From positions 932,758 through 996,757 of the forward strand of contig VYZB01000167.1 of NCBI GenBank assembly GCA_013397455.1: a DNA stretch of 64,000 nt. Reading direction: 5' to 3'. Below are positions 24,901 to 38,230 of this stretch, piece after piece (the stretch's first letter is position 1; each line of letters begins with the position of its first letter). The DNA comes from Crotophaga sulcirostris (lineage: Eukaryota; Chordata; Aves; Cuculiformes; Crotophagidae). The position numbers and the translations under genes were made by a program. Below the pieces are notes generated by a model. It was not told where the DNA came from. It did not search any database and saw nothing but the letters and a program-made list of their open reading frames with translations.

Positions 24901-27900
24901 AAAACCTCATGGTTGTATTCCTAAACAGTCAGTTATTTTCTGGGTCCATTGTTGACTGCCATATCTTTCAGGGGGGTTTGCATATATTTAGTTGTACCTA
25001 CACCCAAGAAAAAAAACAAGGTAATAGTACTTCATAGCTTTTAGTTTCTGAAAAAAACCTAAGAGAATGGAGATTCTCAGCCTTCATCTCTTATATCATT
25101 TTGTATTGTATGTGTGTTTATGTACAAAATTTTCCCCGAGCACTTAATTACTAAGAGTTGATCATTCTGTACTGTTTAGTTTTTGTTTGATTAAAACCCC
25201 CAGCAATTATTGAACGCTTGCCAGAAGCTTCTCAAGGTTCATAACCAGATTGTGGTTGCTGCTTTCTACATTCACGGTACAACACACTGCATACTCTTGC
25301 CTGGTATTTTTGAGGCCAGGGAGGGAAGCATATTGGGGTTTGAGTATTTTTTAAGTTGATGGATAATGCTCTCAGGTTTTTTCAACTTCTTTCATCTGTT
25401 CTCAAGCTTTAGGTAGAGTTGTTGCTGTAAAAGTGTATGCCTGAGATAAATGCATCAGTCTCCATTGCTACATATTTGGAAAAATTTATGCTTCAGATTT
25501 TCTTTCCTGTGATCTAAATGTTTTAGAAAGTCTAGAGAATGTCTTAAGAATGCACTGCACTTGCAGTCTCAATTGCTAGGTAGGTAGTTTCAAGATGAAA
25601 GAATAGTTTGAGTAGTGGATATTGTGTTAGTGGACTGCATAAGATTATGGTCTCCGGCTACTTAACTGAGTAGAAACAATGGATGACTAAGATTTAAGCA
25701 TCAAGCTTTTTGGAATGCTTTTTATTTTTACATTTTTAAGTGCTTGGAAGGTTCAGAAGTGTGAGAGATTCCATTTATACTGAAAAACTGAGGAGAAACA
25801 ATTGACTTGTATGCCAATAGCGTAGACAAGAGTGAATGTCATGTTTCCATTGCCACAATTCACTGTGCCATAAATGCATAGGAAAGAAGCTCTTGATTTT
25901 TCTTACCTCCTAAAGCAACTTCTTGCTACAAGTGGTTGAAAGCACAGATAAGCAGCAAATGATTTTTTTTTCTCTAAAACTACCTCAACAACAATGCTAA
26001 AAAATAATTCAGAAACTAATCAGAATATTTCAGGCATTTGATAGGTTCTTCTACTAGGCATAAGAAAGCTATTTCCCCCAAAGGAATTAATTTGAAACTG
26101 AGAAGGGAAAAATACTTGGGATCAGGGTCTTGAAAATATATATTAGGCATATCTCTAGTCCTAAAACTAGACATAAATGTAACACAGAATGGAAAAAAAA
26201 CCTGTAAATAGGAGAAAGGATCGCTCGGTAACATTTTCATCTTCATGGTATTTACATATTCTGGGAAAAACAGGTCGGTTGTGTAGCATAGAAAAATCGG
26301 CAAATTAATCTGTTCACAGCAGGTTTTCAAAAAGCAAACAGGTTAGAGCTACTTAACATTTAATTTAAACATATTTTTAATATTAATGTTTTTGAATAAA
26401 GTCCAAACATACGTTTCTTTGCCATTTAGTAAATAACTTTGTATATGCTTCCTAATGTTTCCAAGGAAAGTTTATTTGTCATAATATTATGAATGTAATC
26501 TTAATATTCAGATTTGAAAAAGACTTCATGGCCTTTGAAGAGAGAGGCTTGTTAAAATAGGGTAGTTGCTCCATCTAGTGTTTTTTTTTTCATTTAACAA
26601 GTGTTAACAGTATTTTTAAAAAACAACCGATTGCCCGTTGCTGTCCAATGAATTACGTTAGTCAGAAGTAAAAGCTGTTTGTTTAGCACTTTTACAGCAA
26701 CTCTATTGGGCTGCTTGACCTCATCTTCTTATTGAAATGTAGCTTTTGCTCTTGTGTTGTTATCTAACACTGCTTAGCAAATATAAAGAGAGTAAAACCA
26801 TGTCTTTAATTTTCCTGGTGGTTCTTAGTTTGTGTTGTATCTGTGCAGCCAGTGCCAGAGGAAAGGAAAAGGTGACTGAATCACAACAGGATAGTTTTCT
26901 GTTGTTTGCAGGAGGAATAATTTATAAACATTTTCATGTAGAGCCTAAGAAATATGGGTATGTTGAGGTCTGTAAACATGGACACTTTATAACTTATTAG
27001 TACTTATTATTTTTTAACTGTTTATCCTGTTTGTGAGGTGAGAAATGGCATAGTGACAAATACACTGAGAATATATATTCTTCTTCACATTTAGTGTCTG
27101 GAACTATCTCCTATGTAGTATGAGTGATACCAGTAGACACTCACTGGAAGGCATGATAACTGGATTTAAAATTGCTTTCCATCTCTAACCACTGTCTGTT
27201 TGCTGAAGGCAAATGGTGTTATTGAACATACTTTACAAAAACCTCTAAATTTTCATTTGTTTTAACTGTAAGAGATTTCCTTACACATGGGAGATGTGGT
27301 GAATCTATCAGAATTTCTTCAAAGCGTTCCAAGTTAGGAATTGCTAGTTCCTAATTACTAGGAATTACTTCCAATTCAGGAATTACTGCTCAGGTGAGGA
27401 AAGGTATAGTTTATAACCATAACTCTCCAGTGGTAAGTTGGATAGCTGGCTGAAGAAGGAGAACTATGAGGTTAATAAGATGGTACTAGTGAGCTTTCTG
27501 AAGCTGGGGATCGATCAGGTATTTTCTTTGATGCCTTAGTAGGCAGTACAGAAATGTGCTGGTCATAATGTTGATAAGGATAAAGTGAATAGACTCACAA
27601 GTGTCATTTAGAAAGAAAATAAAATCATTAGACTGAACTAAAAAAATAGGAAAGAAAAAATATCTTTGATTATTATTAAAAAAGACATTAATTGATATTA
27701 TTAAATATAAACAAATTAGCGCTTACTGTTACGTGTTTGTTTTTTCCCAGAAGGTTTTGATTAGATAGAGGGTTTGCAGTAGGACTTGAGTATCATACTC
27801 TGCTGAGTATTTGGGATAGAAATTCCATGTATAGAAAGAGAAAAACAAAATGCAGCTAAGTTGTGAAATTCCTTAAAGATGAGGTTTATCATGTATTTAA

Positions 27901-30869
27901 TACAGCAAAGGAAAGGAAAGCTAGAACAAGGAATCATTTTTTGTCAAGTATATGTGGCAATATTAGCAAGAGAATTCTGAATGGGAATCTGAAGTGGACA
28001 TATGGTTTAGTATGATCCAGAAAATCAATTTGTTAGGGACTTCCATGAAAATGTCAGTGACATGGATGGAAAATATTGATATGTTTTTTGAGATCTACTC
28101 TTGAGTAAAAAAGTAACTGTATTTGAACTCAGCTGACATGCTGGCCTATAGAGAGAGAGCAGTAAAAGTTATTATCTTCTTGTGGAACAGCAGAAGGAAA
28201 AAACAATTGGAGAACTAGACTATGAGTGCTGCATAAAGAATAAATCCTCTACTGAAGATTGAATTTTTAGGTGGGGAGCAAGCTAATGTGCACGTTAAAG
28301 TAAGGTAATTATTTAGAGTAATTGTCTCAAGTGACTTGGTTTTAGTATCTTCCATGGATTTATTTTAATAAAGTCTACATGCACTCAACTTTACTGGGTC
28401 AGAAAGGTAATATTACATTACTTTTTATGTCAAAAGTGTTGTTACACTTAGGACATTTAAAGACTGTATTGATCCTTTGATATCAATCTAGAGTTAATAT
28501 AGTTTGTAACTGCAGCTGTCCTCTGAAAGGAAATGTCCAGTCATCATGGCAAAATGAGTAAATGCTGTATTCTGCTTGTATCTCCTGGTTTCATACAAAC
28601 TGACCATAAGATAATATTTTATTTTCAGTGTAATAGAAAAATGTCTTTATGTTAAGGATACTTAAATGCTGCAAAAAGCCACTTAGAATTTATTTTCATA
28701 TCTTTTAATCCTTTTCTGCCCTCTCTGTATAGCCTTTTCAGGGGGCAGGAGGTTTGCTTGTGAAGTTACATTTATCTCCAGAAGAAACTGCAAGTGACAG
28801 TGCAATCTGTTATCCGAGATCGTCTCTGTCAAGGCACTGTCTACTGTGGCTAATACTTACCACTGTCTGATGAGTCTCTGAGCCACGGGATGTGTCCTGA
28901 TTATTTTGTGATATTATCAAAACTGTCCAAATTCTTCCATTCCTATTCCAGGGAGGATGTTGCAGAGGCAAGGGCTAAATCCTTTTGGTTAAGAAATGAA
29001 GAAATGATCACTGTTAAACATTTTGCTCAGTCAGTTTCTATCCTATACCAGGCTACTATCAGGCTATTCTTCAGAAAGTCAGTCTCGCTGATATTAGTTA
29101 TATATACCTTGAGAATGGAGCAAACACCAGAAGTAATACAGTTTTACCTGCAGCCAAGGAAGCTTACTACTGAGGGACTGGTAAACTTGTCTTCATTGTT
29201 ATCAGGTGTCTAATGTTCTGTGGTTATTAAATATACAGTTGTTATACGCAGAACAGAGGAGAACATCTTTCAAGAGCTACAATTGATTGACTGTCACACA
29301 GGGTCAAAAATAAAGTAGAGGTAAATTTCTCTTAACTGACGGTGCAGTTTAATTTCAAGGATTAGAATCTGGTAGGAGCACAAAGATTCCCTAACCATCT
29401 GGGAATTTCCTTTTGTCTTCCGTCCCTGAACTTGTAATTCCCTATACAGTGAAGATTGCTTCACAATCCTATTTTTTCACCTTTAATGAATTTTCAAATA
29501 ATATTATTAGGAGTTACTTTATCAAAATTATTCCTAAGAGTTTAGTATTTGAATATAGAATATTAGACTAGAATTAAGGTGGTGTCTGATTCTTCTTTCT
29601 TTTGCTTTCATTATTTATTCTTCAGTATTTCACACTGTGTTGTTAAATGGAATCACAAAGATTATAGTGGAGAAGGAGAAAATGGGAGGCACAATTATTA
29701 GATCAAGCATGGAAATGTTTCATGTATTCAGTTTTCATTTCTCTACGTTCAGATTTCTGTAGCACCTGATTTTACCTTACATCCTTGTATTTGACCTCTT
29801 GAGTATATTTTTATAAAAAAAATAAATCCTCAAAAGATATAATTATCATTCAAGTTCTTGTTTTTAGTAGCTTTTCGATTGTGTGTAAATGATACAACCT
29901 ATATTACAAAGCAAACTGAAAGATACAGCTAATTATTCTTTTCTAGGTGTTTCTGTTCTGTTGCTTTCATTCTATTGCAAAAGGAAAATCAGTTACAAAC
30001 TAGATGTAAATATTAGAACATATAGTACAATAAAGATGTACAACCAACAATACAGTGTTGCTCAACTGAAAAAAATATTTTCTCAAGTCTTTTATTTTAA
30101 AAACTACTGAATCACAGTTCGATTTTTGTACTCATCAGAAATTTAAATATCTGCATATGGTAATCTTCATTTTGAGATGCTACCTTCTGAATAAGTAACA
30201 AAAATGAATTACAGTTTTAAAGAAGTGGATGAAAGAATCCAGACTGTAATGAAGAAGACTGTACAGTAAAACTAGCTTAAAAGTATGCAAAGAGAGTTTG
30301 GAATGTTAATTTGCAGTTTCTAAAGTTTTAGCTGTAGGAAAATGACAATTTATTGTTGATTAGAATTCTGCAGTAATTTTGAGTCAATTGGATGAGACTC
30401 CCTTTTAACAGTCAGATTTCCTGCTTGAATATCCTTCACAATATACATAACACAAGCAAGGACAGAAATCTTGTGGGTATGAAGGCTGCATTTGGTCTAC
30501 CAAATAGACGTTACATCTTCAACTTAGCCAAGAGAACCTGTGGTACCCTTTCTTCACTGAGAGCAACTTGTTTCATGTCTTCCAAAACCATCAGCTTGAA
30601 AAATTAGAATCCTTATTGTGAAAATTGTTGCATCTGTTCAGCTGTCAAATTAGCGTCTTAAAAATGAAGAAGTATTTCTTGGTTTCAAAATTTTAGAATT
30701 AATAGTTTTATGAACTGTCTAATGAAATATGAGTTTAAAGCTGTCTTTTGCTGAGAGAAATTGCTGCTCATTCACTTGTTTAAACAACCAGTTAAACATG
30801 TTTACTGTCATCTAATTTTTAGAAACTTTGTGGAAATGAAATGTCTTATTGTATTTCTCTGTCTCTTAG
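21944..30869 (+). other. DMD: DMD intron 17
   Basis: This is the longest complete intron of the window, 8,926 bases. It carries the longest CR1 piece (22978-24400, antisense). The rest is AT-rich unique-looking sequence with a small cluster of short inverted repeats (27334-27385). A 66-codon frame at 26800-27000 begins with a signal-peptide-like stretch but has no other support. No exon was seen. Confidence 0.85.
22978..24400 (-). mobile_element. CR1 LINE, antisense, reverse transcriptase pseudogene
   Basis: The reverse strand runs in order through CR1 ORF2. An RT N-terminal part lies at 24192-24407 (NHRSIILISVPGKIMEQ). The motif A region lies at 23986-24195 and contains VDVVYLDFTEAFYT, where CR1 usually has DFSKAFDT. 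The motif C region lies at 23461-23973 and reads FADS (codons 23833-23844) instead of FADD. The C-terminal portion is at 23061-23282 with [10 protein letters not shown] and [13 protein letters not shown]. The 3' end is near 22978. The pieces sit in different frames, so this is an inactive copy. The 5' border near 24400 is approximate. It sits antisense in intron 17. Confidence 0.94.
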
Positions 30870-30993
30870 GTTTGACTCAGATACAACGGAGCTCCATAGC
30901 TGGATGACCCGCTCAGAAGCAGTGCTTCAGAGTCCGGAGTTTGCAATATATCGAAAAGAAGGCAATCTCTCAGATCTCAGAGAAAGAGTCAAT
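30870..30993 (+). CDS. DMD: Dystrophin exon 18 (spectrin-like repeat 4 start)
   Basis: The exon is 124 bases. Its first base completes the Arg codon AG|G begun in exon 17, and it then codes 41 residues beginning FDSDTTELHSWMTRSEAVLQ and ending DLRERVN. It equals human residues about 724-764, helix A of repeat 4, the first repeat after hinge 2. The HSWMTRSEA core and SPEFAIYRKEGN are nearly identical to mammalian dystrophin. The acceptor is tctgtctcttag. The donor aat|gtagga is weak, with the exon ending in T and non-consensus bases at +4 and +6. The frame stays open only briefly into intron 18. Confidence 0.98.
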
Positions 30994-31469
30994 GTAGGAG
31001 AAAGTACTTGTATATATGTCTGTTAGTTTGTATTATCTTGTCAAAGTGCTTTCAAAGTCCAAGTTTAAATAAGTTCAAATGTAAACTGACTAGCATTGAT
31101 TGTCCATATGTAGAAGAGAAATTTAAAGTGCTCGCTGTTTCTGTGAATTTCAGATTTTGGCACCAAAATTGCTACACAGCCTGTCTGAATAGATAGATCT
31201 TTTTTTTTATTGATTCACTCTCATATTTAATTAAGGTATTCTAGACTCTTGAAAGTCTTTGGTAAAGTTGAACCAAAGCCTATAAATTGCTTCATAAATA
31301 TGCACAATCATTCTATACTAACGACTTAATTTGACATTATACATGCATAAATTGAAGGATGCAAACAGTGTTGTCTTTTAGTGCTAAAGAAATTCAGTAT
31401 CTAATTCTTTTCACAATGCTGTAAAATATACATGAAAATCACCAGTCTCCACTTTATTTTTATTTTTTT

Positions 31470-31535
31470 ATGGAATCATAGGATTGTTTGCGTTGGTAGG
31501 GAACTTTAAAGGTCATCTAGTCCAACCCGCTGTGG
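31470..31535 (-). mobile_element. CR1 LINE 3' end, short fragment
   Basis: The forward read tggaatcataggattgttt followed by ggtagggaactttaaagg and tcatctagtccaaccc is the reverse complement of the CR1 3' end. About 65 bases survive with no coding sequence. It is antisense to DMD. Confidence 0.9.
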
Positions 31536-32472
31536 GATTTTACTCTAATTTTATTGACGTACCATGTGTGAACCAAAAATGATTCTTTTCTACTTTTTGG
31601 CAAAATGAATTATTCTGCGCTGTTTAAGGAGTAGTTGTATTTGTATATAATTTTCACATACTCTGAATTTAGCCCTTGAAAACTATAGACTACTACGATT
31701 TTTCTTCCATATTTAGTTTTTGTAAAGAGATGCAAAAATATCTTTTTTTCTAAGTTAAACAGAAGTTCTTTCTATAATTAGTTCTTATAGTATCACAGTA
31801 TATCACGAAGCTTCATTAAAGTATATGGTGATACATAGTCTTAGCACACAAACAGATGGAACAAAGTTACTGCATTGAAGTTGGTTTTGTTGCTGGCTTT
31901 TTCCTTACTGTCTGCTTACCCATCATAAATCAGATATGATGAGATTGAAGAACACTGAATTTCATGAGTGTAAATATAAATTTTTAGATTTCATGTTCAA
32001 TCATCATTTTCTTGCAGTAATTTTATTTTTTTCGTGTTGTCATTATAGTACTGCCAGTAAGTATCTATTAGAATGTAGTATCTTGAATTTAGTTCATGAC
32101 AGTGCTTCATGTTATGTAAAATATACATAGATATATATAAATGTTTGCAAAATGAATCAAATGTACAGAGAGGAATTGATGGGTTCAAAGGTTTACATGC
32201 TGCAGGAATGGGTTTAATCTAATACATGAATAGATATATATATTTAATTTTCTGAGAGCTTCAATCTTCATTGTAGGTAAAATGAAAAAAAAAGAAACAA
32301 AGAAGAAAAAAAGGAAATACTTCTGTCTCCTCTACATATATTCCCACTTTGAGGAACGTAACAATTTCAAAGATGGCAAATTAGCTTGTCTTGTCCTATG
32401 TATTACGCTGGATACCTACACTGTCAATTTTCCCTAACCTATATGATATTCTTCCTCATATTGACAGTTTCT

Positions 32473-32549
32473 AAGTTTTTATAAAAGCATTACAAGTTTG
32501 TTGTGGTTTTTTTTACAAGCATTACCAAGTTTTTATGAAAGCATTACAG
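32473..32549 (+). repeat. Partial tandem duplication, 54-base offset
   Basis: A stretch aagtttttataaaagcatta starting at 32473 recurs with one change as aagtttttatgaaagcatta starting at 32527, followed each time by ca. Part of the motif (acaagcatta) also appears between them near 32515. This looks like a small local duplication in intron 18. Confidence 0.75.
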
Positions 32550-35500
32550 GATCCAGGAACCATGGTTCACCTTCCTCCTTCTTTCCTTTCTTTGCTTCCA
32601 AGGAGGTGGTGATTGCTGCAAGTTAAGGGGGTGGAGGTGGGTGAACCACAGACCCTCCTCTGGTCCCAGCTGGAGTTCCTAGCAACTTTTGCATTGCATT
32701 TGTTGGTGCTGAGGAAGAACATTGGGTCTGGAAGGCTACACTTGTTCAGATCTCATTTAGGTTGGTGAAAACGTATGTAATACTGGAGGAAGAGGGAGGG
32801 AGGGAAAAGAGGGGCAAATTTAACCAGTACGTGAGTATTGTACATTTGAATTCAAGAAAATTCAAATAACAGGAGATACTTCAGATGTTTCTTTGACCTC
32901 CTTGGAAATCAAATAACTGGATGATTATGAAACCAATTTCCAGATTCTTTACTGAGAAGTACTGCAGAAAAAACATCTGCTTTCTATCAAGAGGGGTCTG
33001 AGATGAGCCAGTAACTCTAAATAGAAATACAAGAAATGAATATGTGTTCTTCATTAACACTGAAAAAATTTTTAAGTATCAAGACTAGTTTTGATTTCAT
33101 AGTGTCATTACATTTAAAATAAACATTTTATTAAGATCAAGGTACGTGAAGAAGTCTCTAGATATTTTAAAGGAGAAAGTATTTTGATGATGTGAGTTAA
33201 TTTGATAGAAGGAACTGTGAAAGATGGTGCTAGACAAGTGCTACATGGATTCTGTGTTGAATAGTTCTCAGTTAATGTAATTCTTTGTACACACTTCTCA
33301 AAAAAGAAAAAAAAAACCCCAAACCAACCCAGTTTTTTAAAATGCTAGTTTTTAAAGCTTGTCTTGACCTGGCTTTTTTTTGGTCTGGTCTCTTTCTCCA
33401 TCCATAAAACTAGTAGCCAAAGCAGGAAATACTGCCCAGTTAATTGATTTGACCAGTTTCATTGTTGCTTGTTAACACTTCTTGTTTCTAATGCCCTCAG
33501 AATGGACCACAAATAAATGGGAAATAAGATAGTGTGGGTTCAAATATATTATAATCTTTAGTAAAGTTCTAGAAGACATATTAAAAAAAATAAGAAATGC
33601 CAAAAAAAACCCCTATACGGTAATGATAACTGCAGAAGATTGTATTGTCCTGACATCCATAGTCATACTCCAGTGTTGTCCTTATATATGCATGCATTCA
33701 GCCATGCACACGTGCATGCAGACGTCCCATCTTGCCCTCACTGGCTATCATATAGTGTGGCAGAGAATGTCTATGCTTGACTGATGTCAGACCTACCAGA
33801 TGGCAGACCAGGCCTGTCACGGTAGGTGCAAAGTCCTAGGACCTTTTCCTAATGACTTCCTTTTCTGCTATGTTCTTTTGAGGACATGTTGCTTGTTGGA
33901 TGATTTTTTTTTAATTGTGGCAGATTGCCACATTTTTCTTGGATGGAGGATCACTTTCGTATGATATGGTGGAAGTGCATCTGCTGTATGATGGAGGGAC
34001 ACAGACTTCAGGAACAGCAGCCACAAGGAAAGCTCTTTTGCCATCATTGATGATTCATCGAGTTCAAAAGCCTACTCCCATCCCAACTCAGAGAAGGCCT
34101 GAGGGAGACAGAGCCAAGAGCAGGCTGTATGAAATGGCACTGGCTTTGTTTGCTAAACCAGCTGTTCTTCAGATACTGGCAGTAAATTAGCCTTTGGCAG
34201 ATGTATTGTGTAGATTGAATATATTAGACATGCACAATAGATCCATTCCTGGGTCTAGGGAAAAGCAAAAATATTTCTAGTCTTCTCTGGTCCAAAAGAT
34301 AGGTATTTGCCTTATCTGACCAGAGAGCCTAGATGCCATAATATAGACGTTTCATTGTGGAATAACCATGCCACTTCCTAAATAATGAAGACACCCAAAC
34401 ATTATTGCCATAAACATCATTATGCTGCATCACATTGGTAACATTTTACAGTTAGTATGCGTATTTTACTAAAAACAGACCTAACAATGTCTCAGAACTT
34501 TCTTATTTTTCTTAAGGCATAGTGAGCCTGCAATATTGCAAGTTCAAATATATGATGCTTCAGGTGCAAAAAATTAAAACTTGCTCGATAGAAAATCCTG
34601 TTAAATTAGAAGTCAGATTTGTGACTATACATCAATGAACTCGGAATAAAATTCCTTGAAAGAGGTATTGGTTAGCCAAGAAGCAACCGCTGGAAATTCA
34701 TAGGTAAAGGTGTAAGAAGCAGATGTAAGGGTAAATGTCAGATATCCTAGACAATTAGATTTGTTCTCTTGGCATTCTCAAAAGCCCTGTTCTCATTTGT
34801 TCTTTTTATTTTAGTGACCTTTTTCAGATATGCTTTGTTGGGCCTGGGTATTTGAAAGCTGAATCACTGTCAGAGCCAGTGATGATAAGGTTGCCATCTC
34901 CTGCCCTGAAGGGTAAATGGTCAGAGTCACAGGAGGTCAGAGAGTACTGCTACCATGCAACCTTTCATAGAGATCTCAAAGTAGGATATTGACTTGATAT
35001 GAATAACATTCAAATTCCTTGAACCGTCAGTGTTTTCTAGGCTATGAAGTCATTAATTGCCAACTGAAATCTCAGGGTCAAATTGAATGCTCAGCGTTGT
35101 GAAAATAGCCTCTTCACCTTCAGCTGGCGTTTAGCTAAATATGAATTTTCAGTGTTATTCCATCAATTAAAACTAGGCTGTTATACCTTTACTTTGTCAG
35201 TTACAAAATAGTCCAAAAGAGAATTAATCCTTTACCGGATTAAAGCCTGTAAAAGTAGCTTTTTCTCATATTTGTGATTTTTTTTGAAAAAGGTTGTGTA
35301 GGGAAAAAAAAAGTAGGAAAAAGGAAAGTTATATTTTTGAAAATATTTTGAACTGACTTTGCAACTACTACAACTTTTCATCAAAAAAGTGTTGATTACA
35401 ATGTACAAAATCTAACAGTTTCAGAACTTCACAGACCTCTTCAAACTTATCCCAGCCTACTTATGTCATGAATGAATCTGAAACAGAGCCAAAGAGATAA

Positions 35501-38142
35501 AGAAGAGTATTTATAGGACTCATATTCCATTTCTAGACACATTGCATGTGATTATGGAAATCCATCTCCTGAGAGGCTTAAAAATCTAAGACACAGTTTG
35601 TAGGTTCGGCAGATAATGGCGGTGGGTACAAACTAATGGCAGGACTATGTGGCTTGTACTATGTAGTAACCAGGGTGAATTTCCTCCTTTCTCCCCAGAT
35701 CAGGTAATTTGTCTTCATATGAGGATGAAGAGCACAGTTTTTTCTCCTTTGGCTAGCATTGTGCTTTCTGTATTTAAGCGTATGTGTTCCTGTAACAGTA
35801 TTAGACCTTCCTTTTTAAAATATGTACTAATCACACAAAAATTAATGGGGAAAAGTAACTGACAGAAAGTTTGATGTGTACTACATTTTCGTGCTTATTT
35901 TTAAAGGCTTTGCATACAGTGCTTATATTTTCTGTCAGGACCTGGAAACTTGAATCTTTCAGAAGAGAGGTGAACATTTATCCACATTTTTCTGGACACA
36001 GTGTATTACTGGACACCAGAGGGTTCACTGCCATAGGCTTCAATGTCATATCATTTTTATATTCCAAAAAGCTAATTTTTACTCCATTTTATTTTACAGT
36101 ATTTTTTTAATGATTCTTTTATGCTCACTACAGGCGCACTCATAATAATTGCACATCTGGCATTACAGACAGAATAAAATGATTTTTTGTATATTTTAGT
36201 GTTTTTATGATTCACTTGAGTTCTCTGTAGTTAGACTCATGTTAATTATACCTAGCATTGTAGACAGAATAGTATTAATTGAGATTCTATAAGAAATTTT
36301 GAGACTCTGCAGAGAATTAATAGACTTTAAAAAAAATTGGACAATATTTAAATCGTGTAGTTGAATGGCAGAAGATATTACTGACCTACAAAAACTATAA
36401 ATACAATCATCTTTAACTCATCTGGATTAAACATCATAATCTTTTAGTTATAATTTAGGTATGTATTAAAGATATGTTTGTAAAATCAAAAAAAAATCCA
36501 TCTTTCATTCTTCTCTAAACTTATTCTGATTATACATTTTATTCATACAAAATTGTAGTATTGAAAGTGTTTGATAGAGGCTTTTGCATATTGTTAGAAA
36601 GCCTGCTGTTTGATTATTTCTATATACATAAATGAATGGCAGTTATAAGAATGCTGTGGAAATGTGTGAATTCAAGTGAAAATCTCTCCTTAAAGCTTTG
36701 AGTGTCTCCTTACTTAGGCAAGTCTTCCAAGGAGCTTCTGCTTATTAAACAAAAGATGTTTTAAGCATCACACTTCAAAAGTTATTTTAAGAGAGTTTAT
36801 TTGGAGGTGTTTATATTACTTACACCTAGATATAGCAATCAGTTTGAAAAATAACATTTTCAAATATAAATGTATAGGATTGTTCTATTAAATGTGTTCT
36901 TAGACACCTAAGGAACGTACTTGAGTTTTCTTTCAAGTTGTAAGGAAACTTTTCACCCGAAGAGTCATGCAGAATACACCATTGCTGTGGAAATGAATAA
37001 GGTGATCAGGAAACCTAGTGGGGTCAGCCAGACTGAGAAGCCAAGACCAGGGTTGTGTGTTATATTCCCATACATGTCATGTAGCATTTGCAGTGGCATA
37101 TTGTTTTGTATGTGTCTATCTGCCAGGATAAAGTGAAAAATTCTGATTTATGGGAGGTGATTGGTCAGAATCTCTGGGAGGTATATAGTCTCTTTTATTT
37201 TTTATATCAAAGTTAGCTGTAGCCCTATACTTCTTCTTTGGGCTTCTGATTTAGAGCTTCTAAACTACATCTAAATTATAGAACTAAATTAGTTTGAAGT
37301 CAGTTTAAAGGACATCATGATAATAATTATAAGACAGCATTGAGGGGCTGTCAGATTGAAAATTATTTTACTTTCCACCTGTATAGCTACCAACACAAAA
37401 TGAGAAACTTAGATTCCTACTATATTCTGAAACTTCAGTAGCTAGCCTTCAGTAACCATTACCAGCTAGGCTGAGTGCTGCCTGAACATGGCTGAGAAAT
37501 TTTTGAGTACAGAAAGGTGAATTGAGAGTATTAGCTACAATACATAACTAGAATTAACTGTGTTCATTCTGTAGTTAATTGTCATTCTGACTTAGTAGTT
37601 CATGTGTGGATGCCTGCTATATATGTTCAAATATATGTTAGGTATGCATTTTACAGGGGATTTTGCTATCAAAAGAGTAAGTAAGCAATCAAATGGTATA
37701 TGGGTTTAATACTGCAGTGTGTTATGAAACCCTGTGATTTGGTTAGCGTGATCAATTCTTGCTGTTATCAGTATAAGCCGTATGAGAAATGAGAAAATCT
37801 ATTACTCAACAAGGAACTTCTGTTAAACATAGGTTTTTATTCTGAAATATTGGGCTTTAAATAGCTATTAATTTGAGTGCCTTTTGTTTGTCTGTAAAAT
37901 ACAGACGTATATCATTTGTCAGTTCTGTTGTATTCTGATTCTCAGTTTATGTATTTGATTTTATAAGTGACTCCCTTCCTGATGATAGTTGATATTTGCT
38001 GCTTTGATTGCAAATCAGGAGGCTGGCAGGGCAATATGACAGGTTAAATGGTCTCAAGAAATCAGAAGACATCCCTGAGATTAATTACTTTCTTCTTCAA
38101 AATCCCTGTGTTGAAATACTCACCTTTCCTGTCATGCTGCAG

Positions 38143-38230
38143 GCCATCCAGCGAGAAAAGCCTGAGAAGTACAGAAAACTGCAAGATGCCAGCAGATCGG
38201 CTGAAGCCCTGGTGGAACAGATGGTGAATG
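38143..38230 (+). CDS. DMD: Dystrophin exon 19 (spectrin-like repeat 4)
   Basis: The exon is 88 bases, entering at phase 0 and leaving with one base of a Glu codon. It codes AIQREKPEKYRKLQ, then DASRSAEALVEQMVN and the G of Glu. It equals human residues about 765-793, helix B of repeat 4. Only about four of 29 residues differ from human. The acceptor is catgctgcag and the donor is atg|gtaatt, where +5 is t. The same frame is open for 135 bases upstream (from 38008) and to 38346 downstream, so the splice sites cannot be judged from stops. They are fixed by homology, the 88-base length and the match to exon 20's phase. Confidence 0.98.

Larger units (their letters stand above)
30994..38142 (+). 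other. DMD: DMD intron 18
   Basis: This 7,149-base intron contains one tiny antisense CR1 end (31470-31535), a 54-base partial duplication (32473-32549) and short A or A/C runs (for example 33300-33325). The last 135 bases before exon 19 are open in the exon 19 frame. No further exon or gene was recognised; frames such as 33915-34190 and 35647-35862 have no family match. Confidence 0.85.

Noticed and set aside
28890..29213. 107-codon + strand frame in intron 17
   Set aside because: It has no recognisable domain, no splice-site support and no link to the dystrophin frame.
33915..34190. 91-codon + strand frame in intron 18 as a possible cryptic exon
   Set aside because: There is no homology to dystrophin. 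The exon 18 to exon 19 join is already exact in phase and length.
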